Shown: positions 26,717-35,000 of the stretch, one piece after another
Numbering within the stretch: the first letter of the stretch is position 1
Layout of the letters: each line of letters begins with the position of its first letter
NCBI RefSeq assembly: GCF_038002825.1
Contig: NZ_JBBODF010000001.1
Location: 5,952,001-6,016,000, forward strand
Length of the DNA stretch: 64,000 nucleotides
Direction of reading: 5' to 3'
Origin: Paenibacillus sp. FSL H8-0048
GTDB taxonomy: Bacteria > Bacillota > Bacilli > Paenibacillales > Paenibacillaceae
Made by a program: the position numbers and the translations under genes
Notes under the pieces: model-generated
What the model was told of the DNA's origin: nothing
The model's database searches: none
What the model saw: only the letters and a program-made list of their open reading frames with translations

Positions 26717-27466
26717 ATGTACGAAATCGTTCTGATACGGCATGGTGAGAGTGAATACAACCGGCAGAATCTGTTTACGGGCTGGAGTGATCCCGATCTG
26801 ACGGAGAAGGGCGTGGAGGAGGCCAAGAAAGCGGGCCGGCTGCTGAAGGAGAACGGATACACCTTCGATCTTGCATTCGCTTCGGTGCTGAAGCGTTCGA
26901 TCAAGACGCTGAACTATGTGCTGGATGAGATGGACCTGCTGTGGATTCCGGTGCAGAAGTCGTGGAAGCTGAATGAGCGCCATTACGGTGCGCTGCAGGG
27001 CCTCAGCAAGAGCGAGACCGCGCTGAAATACGGCGAGGAGCAGCTCCACATCTGGCGGCGCAGCCTCTCGGTCCGGCCTCCGCAGCTGGAGTCGGATGAT
27101 CCGCGTTATGCCAGACATGATGTCCGTTATAAGGAAGTGCGGCCAGGCGACATTCCGCACGGCGAGAGTCTGGAGGATACCGTGCACCGGGTTGGAGATT
27201 TTTGGACCAACCGGATTGTGCCGCTCATCCGCAAGAAGGAGCGGGTCCTGATCTCGGCGCACGGCAACACGCTGCGGGCCCTGATCAAGTATATGGAGGA
27301 TATCGACGAGACCGCACTGCTGGATCTAAATATCCCGACCGGCGTTCCGCTGGTCTACAAGCTCGACGACGATGTGAAGCCGATCAGCCGCTTCTACCTC
27401 GGCGAACCGGAAGAGGTGCAGCAGAAAGCCCGCGACGTTGCGAACCAGAGTAAGGTTACGGAGTAA
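26717..27466 (+). CDS. gpmA: 2,3-bisphosphoglycerate-dependent phosphoglycerate mutase
   Basis: A glycolytic enzyme that interconverts 3- and 2-phosphoglycerate. The start MYEIVLIRHGESEYN carries the phosphorylated histidine H9. NLFTGWSDPDLTEKG, WKLNERHYGALQGLSK and the second histidine in LISAHGNTLRAL follow. The 249-residue length is standard. The open frame begins earlier, but GAGAAGGAG before ATG 26717 and homology fix the start. It ends 7 bp from the convergent DUF1569 gene. Confidence 0.95.
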   Translation: MYEIVLIRHGESEYNRQNLFTGWSDPDLTEKGVEEAKKAGRLLKENGYTFDLAFASVLKRSIKTLNYVLDEMDLLWIPVQKSWKLNERHYGALQGLSKSETALKYGEEQLHIWRRSLSVRPPQLESDDPRYARHDVRYKEVRPGDIPHGESLEDTVHRVGDFWTNRIVPLIRKKERVLISAHGNTLRALIKYMEDIDETALLDLNIPTGVPLVYKLDDDVKPISRFYLGEPEEVQQKARDVANQSKVTE

Positions 27467-27473
27467 GGCGGCT

Positions 27474-27920
27474 TTAATGCTGAACTTCCGAGAAATGATC
27501 GGCAATGTGCATGGCGAAATACCGGTCATATTCATCCTTGCTCAGCTCACCGAAGATCAGATGGGGGGCGAGCGGACCCTGGTAAGCCTGGAAGGTGTCA
27601 ATGGCCTGCCGCAGCAGCTCCATTCCTTCCTTGGCCGTTCCTGAAGTCTTGAGCTTTGCCCCACCCGGCACATGGGCAGTCAGGTTGTGCTTCATGAAGC
27701 CCTGCTTCAGAAATTTTCGGATAACTACCCGCCCGATCGTGTTTCTCACCAGCTTGGGCTTCAGTTGAGGATAGCCCGTCATAGAATACTCAATAGTCTG
27801 GGCGCAGTGCGCCAGAATCTCGTAGAGAGGCCACTGGCTGGTCGGAATATCCTCATTACCCTCCAGCTGTAGCAGCTCTTTCTTCACCTCATCCAGTGAT
27901 GCTAATTGTAAGGTACTCAT
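27474..27920 (-). CDS. DUF1569 family protein (DinB-like)
   Basis: A 148-residue protein resembling DUF1569, a helical-bundle family related to DinB/YfiT-type metal-dependent proteins. Histidines occur at positions typical of the fold: EILAHCAQTIEYSMTG in the first half, then HLIFGELSKDEYDRYFAMHIADHF at the end. Function is unknown; bacillithiol-linked transferases are relatives. It follows the aldehyde dehydrogenase gene by 33 bp and is probably third in an operon with arsR. Confidence 0.75.
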   Translation of the reverse strand: MSTLQLASLDEVKKELLQLEGNEDIPTSQWPLYEILAHCAQTIEYSMTGYPQLKPKLVRNTIGRVVIRKFLKQGFMKHNLTAHVPGGAKLKTSGTAKEGMELLRQAIDTFQAYQGPLAPHLIFGELSKDEYDRYFAMHIADHFSEVQH

Positions 27921-27953
27921 CCTATTTTCCTCCTTCTTGCCGATTCTCTGGCA

Positions 27954-29345
27954 TCATCTCAAGATCTTTCGAACCCACTTCACCCTGTCGCCATAAGGCG
28001 GGAACAAGAATGAAATGTCTATTTTCGTGCTCTTGCTGAGCACGCTCTTCGTGTGGGAGAACAGGTCGAAGCTGTATTTCCCGTGATAGGCGCCGATTCC
28101 GGCATGGCCCACTCCACCGAAGGGCAGATGTGGATTGGCCACATGGCTGATAGTGTCATTGACACAACCTCCGCCAAAGGATACGCGGCTGAGCACTTCC
28201 TGCCGTACATGGGAGTCTTCGGTGAATAGATATAGCGCGAGCGGCTTGGCCCGGTCATTCACCTGTTTAATGGCCTCATCCAATTGCGTATAACCGATAA
28301 CGGGCAGAATCGGGCCAAAGAGCTCATCCTGCATGGCAGCGTCAGACCAGGAGGCTTGATCCAGCAGCGTAGGCTCGATATAGAGCTCCTCCTTGACGGT
28401 GTGGCCGCCGGCGTATACCTTTGCCCGGTCCGCTTCGAGAATGCCAGCAAGCCGCTCGAATTGGCGCTCGTTCACGATCCGGCCATAGTCTGGGCTCAGC
28501 CGGGGATCTGCTCCGAAGAAGTCGGTCAGGACGGTCTTCATCTTATCAAGAAGCGGTTCCCTAATCTCTTCATGAGCCAGAACATAGTCAGGGGCGATAC
28601 AGGTCTGTCCGGCATTCATCATCTTCCCCCAGAGAATCCGCTTGGCGGCAACCTCCAGATTAGCCGTCCGGTCCACAATAGCCGGACTCTTGCCGCCTAA
28701 TTCCAGGGTCAAGGGAACCAGGTTGCGGGCGGCCGCCTCCATGACGATCTTGCCCACCGGCACGCTCCCGGTGAAGAAAATGTAGTCGAAGGGAGCGTGA
28801 ATTAACAGTGAGGTGGTTTCCTTCTCGCCCTCGACTACACTAATATAGTCCTTGTCGAAGGTTTCCTCGATCAGCTTCTTGATTACTGCTGCAACAGCCG
28901 GGGTATTCTCCGAAGGCTTCAGAACGGCTGTGTTCCCGGCTGAGATCGCTCCAATCAGCGGTTCAATTAACAGCTGGAACGGATAGTTGAACGGTCCGAT
29001 AATCAGAACGGTACCATAAGGCTCCTTGTGTATGTGGCTCTTGGACAGACCGTGAAAGTAAGGTGTTTTGACCTTCTTCGGCGTCATCCACCGGTTAAGC
29101 TGTTTTTTTGTGTTTCGAATGCTGTCCAGCGTGAAGCCGATCTCCGTCGAGTAGGCCTCGAATTCGCTTTTGTGGAGATCCTGATAGAGAGCGGATAACA
29201 GATCCGGCTCGTACCGCCGGATCGCGTCCGACAACTTCTGAAGCTGTTCCTGACGAAATTTCGCACTAAGAGTGTAGCCGCTGCGGAATTTCTTGCGATG
29301 CTCCTGCAGAAGCTCTGTGACCTCCTCTTGCTTCCACTGTTTCAT
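27954..29345 (-). CDS. Aldehyde dehydrogenase, YwdH-like
   Basis: A 463-residue NAD(P)-dependent enzyme oxidising aldehydes to acids. The substrate-bound NAD region IIGPFNYPFQLLIEPL, the general base in LELGGKSPAIV, the catalytic cysteine in NAGQTCIAPDYVL, and GPILPVIGY are all visible. It is a class-3-type short ALDH, possibly acting on long-chain or lipid-derived aldehydes; the hydrophobic C-terminus (FLFPPYG, KWVRKILR) fits membrane contact. AAGGAGGAG precedes the ATG. It lies 28 bp after the ArsR gene, suggesting it is induced by aldehyde or stress through that repressor. Confidence 0.9.
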   Translation of the reverse strand: MKQWKQEEVTELLQEHRKKFRSGYTLSAKFRQEQLQKLSDAIRRYEPDLLSALYQDLHKSEFEAYSTEIGFTLDSIRNTKKQLNRWMTPKKVKTPYFHGLSKSHIHKEPYGTVLIIGPFNYPFQLLIEPLIGAISAGNTAVLKPSENTPAVAAVIKKLIEETFDKDYISVVEGEKETTSLLIHAPFDYIFFTGSVPVGKIVMEAAARNLVPLTLELGGKSPAIVDRTANLEVAAKRILWGKMMNAGQTCIAPDYVLAHEEIREPLLDKMKTVLTDFFGADPRLSPDYGRIVNERQFERLAGILEADRAKVYAGGHTVKEELYIEPTLLDQASWSDAAMQDELFGPILPVIGYTQLDEAIKQVNDRAKPLALYLFTEDSHVRQEVLSRVSFGGGCVNDTISHVANPHLPFGGVGHAGIGAYHGKYSFDLFSHTKSVLSKSTKIDISFLFPPYGDRVKWVRKILR

Positions 29346-29373
29346 ATGCTCCTCCTTATACTTAGATAATGAT

Positions 29374-29685
29374 TTAGAGACAATCCTGCTCCAGGGCGGT
29401 TAATAATCTTCTTAACAGATCCACCGACTCCTGCATGGACAGCTCATAATAGCGTTGAGTGCCTGCTTGCTCGACCGTGACAACCCCTGCAGTTTTCAGC
29501 AGCTTGAGATGATGGGAGACCGCCGGACGCGATAGGGTCAGCTGCTCTGTAATTTCATTAACTGTCCTCCGGCCACTCTCGGAGAGATAGAGCAGAATAT
29601 CCTGCCGGTGCGGGTCGCTTAGGACTTGAAGAATCGGCAGGCTTTCCCGGAAAATCGCAATTGCCTGTTTGCTCAATGTGGTCAT
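29374..29685 (-). CDS. ArsR-family transcriptional repressor
   Basis: A 103-residue winged-helix regulator: QVLSDPHRQDILLYLSESG, then the recognition helix LSRPAVSHHLKLLKTAG and a beta wing (VEQAGTQRYYELS). No classic metal-binding CxC motif is visible, so it may sense an organic signal. It is first in the run arsR-aldh-DUF1569, and a perfect palindrome 19 bp upstream of the start is its probable operator. Confidence 0.87.
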   Translation of the reverse strand: MTTLSKQAIAIFRESLPILQVLSDPHRQDILLYLSESGRRTVNEITEQLTLSRPAVSHHLKLLKTAGVVTVEQAGTQRYYELSMQESVDLLRRLLTALEQDCL

Positions 29686-29703
29686 CTCCTTTGCTTTATG
29701 ATT

Positions 29704-29719
29704 AAATGTTTAAACATTT
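29704..29719. promoter_or_regulatory. Palindromic operator candidate for the ArsR-type repressor
   Basis: AAATGTTTAAACATTT is a perfect 16-bp palindrome just upstream of the ArsR gene, the usual place for autoregulation. Confidence 0.6.
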
Positions 29720-29789
29720 GGACCATTTGATGATTCTTAGGATACTCCTTTTTTTTCTCATAATCAAGTAGTGGATTCAATTACATCCA

Positions 29790-29839
29790 AATAACCCCCG
29801 CTCAAGGCCACGGTTTCGTGTCCTTGGGCGGGGGTTATT
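29790..29839. terminator. Terminator downstream of psd
   Basis: Long stem AATAACCCCCGC..GCGGGGGTTATT with inner CAAGG/CCTTG. It lies past the 3' end of psd (minus strand). Confidence 0.75.
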
Positions 29840-29880
29840 CTGTAGATTAGTCTTGTTATGCAGGCTGGGAGCACCTGGTG

Positions 29881-30672
29881 TTACACCGGCCGCCGCATCT
29901 CTCCCAGCAGCTCGCCCATCTTCACCTTCGTGTCCGGGGTAAGCCCCGGGCGCGGGGTGAAGGTGCCGCTCTCCATCAACAGAACAACCGTGGAACCGAA
30001 TTCGAAATAAGCCAGGTCGTCACCGCGCTGCCATTCTTTGGCCGCCTCATCGGTGTAGCGGATACTGCTCACATTCATTGCGCCTACCTTGACCACGGCG
30101 GTCTCGCCATAGCTGCCGGCTATATAAGTAATCAGCCGTTCGTTACGGCTCAGGACACTCTTCATATGGCGCATGCCGAAATCATTCACGGGGTAAGCCC
30201 GTCCGCGGATATAATCGCTCTCCCTCAGCTGTCCGGTTAACGGGGAGTGAATCCGGTGATAATCGGTAGGGCTTAAGTAGAGGACAAAATAATAGCCTTT
30301 CTTGTACAGTTCGAGGTGTGGCGAGTGATTAAGCAAATCCTCCAGTGTATAATCCTGCCCCTTCACATTCATTATCGTGCCGCAGTTGATTTCGCCCATT
30401 GCCGTAATCATAGCGTCTACAGGACTGGCTACGGCATGCTCACCGCTGGCCACCGGGCGCATTCCCGGCTTCAGGCGGCGGCTGAAGAATTCATTCAGTG
30501 TACGGTATTCTCCGGCAGCCTTCTCCGCCTCGGCGGCAGGAATCTGATAGGAACGAATAAATACCGGAATCATAAGGCGGCTGAGTCTGCTGTGGGATAA
30601 AGCCCCCATCAACCTGGAAAGCCATCTGTGCGAGGATAGCTCGGTCATCAGCCGCAGCAATTGTTTAACCAT
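29881..30672 (-). CDS. psd: Phosphatidylserine decarboxylase proenzyme
   Basis: Makes phosphatidylethanolamine from phosphatidylserine at the membrane. About 263 residues from the ATG at 30672, which lies 6 bases after GGAAGGGAG. The histidine-rich motif YLSPTDYHRIHSPLTG is typical. The self-cleavage site near the C-terminus is FGSTVVLL; the family usually has LGST, so Phe replaces Leu, but the Ser that becomes the pyruvoyl group is kept. It follows the yheC/D-like gene on the same strand by about 90 bp. Confidence 0.92.
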   Translation of the reverse strand: MVKQLLRLMTELSSHRWLSRLMGALSHSRLSRLMIPVFIRSYQIPAAEAEKAAGEYRTLNEFFSRRLKPGMRPVASGEHAVASPVDAMITAMGEINCGTIMNVKGQDYTLEDLLNHSPHLELYKKGYYFVLYLSPTDYHRIHSPLTGQLRESDYIRGRAYPVNDFGMRHMKSVLSRNERLITYIAGSYGETAVVKVGAMNVSSIRYTDEAAKEWQRGDDLAYFEFGSTVVLLMESGTFTPRPGLTPDTKVKMGELLGEMRRPV

Positions 30673-30763
30673 GCCCATCTCCCTTCCATCATGCAGCAGT
30701 ACAAATCCCGTGCCAAGGGACTCCACCCGCTCTGCATTATATTGACATAGAATAGGAGACAAA

Positions 30764-31861
30764 TCAATAAGAGTTCATTCTTAATGCTTCTTCGTACAGA
30801 TATCTGGCATAGCCCATAGGCTGGCGGTAGCTGTCTTTCCATACCCCGCGCAGTCCGGCCTTCTGGAAGCCGTAACGCTGGTCGCGCCCGTTGCATTCAA
30901 TGAAATACAGATGTCCGTGCTTCGTGACACCGATGTCCAGACCGATATCGGCCAGCCCCGGCAGACTCTTCTCCAGCTCACGGGCGATGGCGAGACTGAG
31001 GGAGAGGACGGACATACGGATTCTGGCTGCCTCTTCTCCGGGGAATGCCTGCTCCAGGGCAAAAGAGGACTTCAGGGCTTCGCCCCCTCTGGCAATGTTC
31101 GATACAAAGCCGCCGGGCGCAGCCAGCTTGGCGAACAGGCCGGTGACCTGCCACGCTCCGCCCCAGCCCCGCTGTACTGTGACACGCAGGTCGAAGGGGC
31201 GTCCGTTCATCTCGGCCAGCGGAATCCGTTCCTGGACCAGATAAGGCACAGAAGAGAGCCGGGCGCGGAGGACCCGGGGAAGGGCGTCCGGGTTAACGGC
31301 TCTGCTAATCTTGCGTCTTGAGCCTGAGAGAGAGTAGCTCCAGAGCCAGCGGCCTTCGCCGCTGCGGGTGAGCCGCATAACGCCGTTACCTACGCTGCCC
31401 CGGCAAGGCTTGAGGATCAGATCCGGGTAGCGGCTCATCATCTCCCTCAGGCCGGAGAGTCCGCTTGCAGTGACCGGCAGATAAGCTTGCAGTTCGGAGC
31501 TGCGCTCCAGCAGGCCGTGAATCTGATCCTTGCCGTAGCGGTTGCAGCTGTTGTAGACCTGAATCCCTTGCCGCAGCAGGCGCTCAACACCGGTGCTGCC
31601 GGGAGCATAGATTGCCCGGTTGTGGATAACCTCCGGCGTAGGGACGGTCTGTCTGCGGTAGCCTTGCGGACCTTTCTTCATATAGACACTGCTGAAGCCG
31701 GACGCCACGTCGATGTCGGACAGCTTCACAAAGCAAGGGGTTAATCCGTATGCGGCGGCGGCCTCTTCGTAGTTGGCCAGAGATTCCTGTCCGGTTTTTA
31801 ACCGGGGAACGCCCCCGTGCATAGCGGCATTTAGCAGTATCCCAACGAGCTTTTGCCCCAT
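30764..31861 (-). CDS. YheC/YheD-family spore-associated ATP-grasp protein
   Basis: A 365-residue protein of the YheC/YheD type, known in Bacillus as endospore coat-associated. The N-terminal domain (GILLNAAMHGGVPR, VKLSDIDV) precedes an ATP-grasp fold: ILKPCRGSVGNGVMRL, LVQERIPLAEMNGRPFDLRVTVQ and DIGLDIGVTKHGHLYFIECNGRDQRYGF. The reaction is unknown; ATP-grasp enzymes form carboxylate-amine bonds. AGGAGGAACG precedes ATG 31861. A SigE-like -10 string (CATACAAT on the minus strand, complement of 31917-31924) lies upstream, without a convincing -35. Confidence 0.85.
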   Translation of the reverse strand: MGQKLVGILLNAAMHGGVPRLKTGQESLANYEEAAAAYGLTPCFVKLSDIDVASGFSSVYMKKGPQGYRRQTVPTPEVIHNRAIYAPGSTGVERLLRQGIQVYNSCNRYGKDQIHGLLERSSELQAYLPVTASGLSGLREMMSRYPDLILKPCRGSVGNGVMRLTRSGEGRWLWSYSLSGSRRKISRAVNPDALPRVLRARLSSVPYLVQERIPLAEMNGRPFDLRVTVQRGWGGAWQVTGLFAKLAAPGGFVSNIARGGEALKSSFALEQAFPGEEAARIRMSVLSLSLAIARELEKSLPGLADIGLDIGVTKHGHLYFIECNGRDQRYGFQKAGLRGVWKDSYRQPMGYARYLYEEALRMNSY

Positions 31862-32080
31862 GTTCGTTCCTCCTGTTATCTTGAAGTACTTCCCGGCTGT
31901 TTTTATGTCTCCTGTCATTGTATGTATGTACGTGCCCGTAAGGGTTGGACGGATGCGCGGCGGCAGATGCCCTTTTTTGGAAGGAGAAGATTGGATGACG
32001 GTAAGGAGAAGGGTGTCATCCGCCTATGCTGCTGCATATGATGCCTAGAAGATACATTAGATGGAAGGAGGAGACTGCTT

Positions 32081-35000
32081 GTGAAGGGTCCCAAACGAAA
32101 ACAGCAGCGCAGTGCCAAAAGACCGCTCTATTACGTGGATAATCCCGATACGACTGAACTTAGCATGATAGACAGCAGTCCCAAAACACAGAAACCCCAA
32201 CAATCGGAAGCGGTGGAATCGGCAGAGGCAGAAGATATTACCCTGCAGGTGAGCGGGGTGGAGATGCTGGAAGTGACCACGCCGCTCCGGCAGACTGTAC
32301 CTGCACTGGAGGGGAAAGAGGGAACGGTGACGGAAGAGTTACGCGTGCAGGAGGACCGTGCTGCCCTGCTTGAATCTGAGGTAACGGCTCCTCTGGAAAA
32401 AGAACGCCTGCAGCCCGTATACACCGATGATCTGTCTGATGGCGCCGTCACCGGTGCCAAGATTGCTCCACGGACCATTGACGGGTCCAGACTGAAGCAT
32501 GGCATTATCGGCACACCCTGGCTGCAGGATTATGCGGTGCAGAGCATCAACCTTGCGGACCGGGCGGTTACCTCCTCGAAGATAGCGCCCGAGTCCGTTA
32601 CCGGTGAGCATCTGGCGGAGAGCAGTGTCAGCGGGGGCAAACTGCTGGATCACTCCATTGGCGGCGAGAAGCTGAAGGATGGCAGCGTTGGTCCCGAGAA
32701 GCTGGCAGACCGGATGATCAGCGGAGAACATATTGCCGATGGAGCAATCAGCAGCAGGCATCTTAGTGAGTTCATTATCACAGCGGAGCTGCTGGATGAC
32801 GGGGCGGTGACCGGTGAGAAGATTCTCAGCAGCAGCATTGACAGCCGCCATCTCAGCAACGGCAGTATTGACCGCTCTAAGCTGGCTGACGAAGCGGTGT
32901 CCGCCGACAAAATCGCCGATGGCGAGATCAGCGGTGTCAAGCTGGGTGATGCGGTGATCGAGAGCCGGCATGTAGGGGAAGGCGTTATTACCGCGAGGCA
33001 TCTGGCACCGGGGGCTATTGGACGGGAACAGCTGGCGGCACGCCTGATCGGCAAGGAGCAGCTTCAGCCCGGTATTATTGAGAGCGGGCATCTTGCAGAT
33101 GGGGCTGCCGGGTCCCGGCAGATCGCGGCGAAGGCTGTCCGCAGCCAGCACATTAACCCGGAGAGCATCCATGCGGACCATATCGCCGAAGGTGAGGTTG
33201 GCAGCCGTCATCTGGCAGACCGCAGCATTTCTTTTGTGAAACTGGCGGACGGTGCGGTAGGAACTACACAGCTGATTGAGCAGGCGGTTACCTCTTCCAA
33301 AATCGCAGATCAGAGCATTCTCGCCCATAAGCTGGCTGACGAAGCCGTGATGACGCGCCATATTGCGAAATCTGCAGTGCGCAGTGCGCAGATTGCCGCA
33401 CAGGCTGTCACTTCGGCGCATTTGCAGCGCGAGGCCGTGGATAATTCTCATCTGGCTGCAGAATCTGTAGGCTCAGACCAGCTGCAGGAGCATTCCGTCC
33501 TGACCGGCCATCTGGCCAAAGGGGCAGTTACAGAAGAACAACTGGGGTATGAATCTGTTACAGGAGAACATATTAGCCCCCAGAGTATTACCGCAGCCAA
33601 GCTGGCGGACGGCAGCATCATTACCGCCAAGCTGGCCATGGGCGCGGTCGGAGGTACGATTCTTGCCAAAGAAGCGGTCAGCGGAGAGCATATTGCGGTC
33701 TGCGCCGTGGAGGAGAAGCATTTGGCGGACGGCAGCATCAGTGGGCGTGCGCTGCAGGAGGAGGCAGTAGATGCCGGTCATCTGGCATCCGGTGCTATAG
33801 AACGCCGGCATCTGGCAGACAGCAGTGTGACTTCATCCGCGCTGCAATCCGGTTCAGTAACGGCAGATAAGCTGTCCTCCGGTGCCGTCAAGGAGGCCCA
33901 TCTTGCTGCGGCGATTGTGCAGCCGCATCATTTGGCTGACTATGCCGTCACTTCCCTGAAGCTATCGCCGGAGAGTGTCTCAACGGATAAGCTCGGTGAT
34001 CTGGCCGTCACTTCCATTAAACTGGCGGACGGCAGTGTGAGTGCAGAGAAGCTGGCAGCCTCAGCAGTGCAGAGCGAGCATCTGTCGGAAGGCGCAGTCG
34101 GCCCGGATTCGCTGAAGGATACCTCTGTGCAAGGCAGACATCTGGCAGCGGGCAGCGTGGGTGGTGCACATATCCGGCCGATGTCGGTTGGCAACGGGCA
34201 TCTTATTCCAAGCTCTGTCTCCTCCATCCAGATTCAGGATGGCAGCATCAGCGGCACGAAGCTGGCCGAGGGAGCGGTGGCTTCCCGCCATCTCACTCCC
34301 GGCAGTGTTGGCGGAAGCCAGCTGGCTGAGGCCTCAGTAGAAGGGCGGCATCTCGCGGATGGCAGTGTTAGTCTGGCGCATCTGGCGGAGGAGGTCCGCA
34401 GTGCGGAGCTACTGCCTAACGGCAGCATTGGCGCAGAGAAGCTGGCAGCGGGTGCTGTAGAATCAGTTCATTTAGCTGAAGCGAGTGTGCAGGCTGTTCA
34501 TTTGGCGCAGGCAGCGGTGGAAGCCCGGCATATCGGTGCCGGAGAGATTACGCTGGCGCATCTGGCCAAGGAGGCGCGCAGCGCGGATCTTCTCCCGGAT
34601 GGCAGCATCGCAGGCAGCAAGCTGGGAGCAGGGGCAGTAGGTGCCTTCCATTTGGCTGCGGGAAGTGTGTATAGCGGTCATCTGGCTGCGGATGCGGTAA
34701 GCAGCCGGCATATCCGCGCCGGCAGCATTCAGCTCAGTCATCTGGCTTCGGATACGCGGGGAGCGGACCTGCTGCCGGATGGAAGCATCGACGCAAGTAA
34801 GCTGGCTGAAGGTGCAGTGGGACCGCAGCATCTCCAGCCGCAGAGCGTGGACGCAGAGCATCTTGCAGGCGAAATCATTCAGGAGCGTCATTTGGGCTCA
34901 GGAATTATCCGGCTTACGCATCTGGCGGAGGAAACGAGAAGTGCGGAGCTGTTGCCGGACGGCAGCATAGGTGGAAGCAAACTGGCCGAAGGCGCAGTGG

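Noticed and set aside
31995-32048. 17-codon frame (MTVRRRVSSAYAAAYDA) before the giant gene, with AAGGAG upstream
   Set aside because: Has a plausible ribosome site but is very short, with no homologue I can name and no attenuator-like structure. Not enough to call a gene.
32339-33451. Long antisense open frames across the giant repeat gene
   Set aside because: They mirror the 30-bp repeat and codon bias of the plus-strand gene; no ribosome site or recognisable domain.
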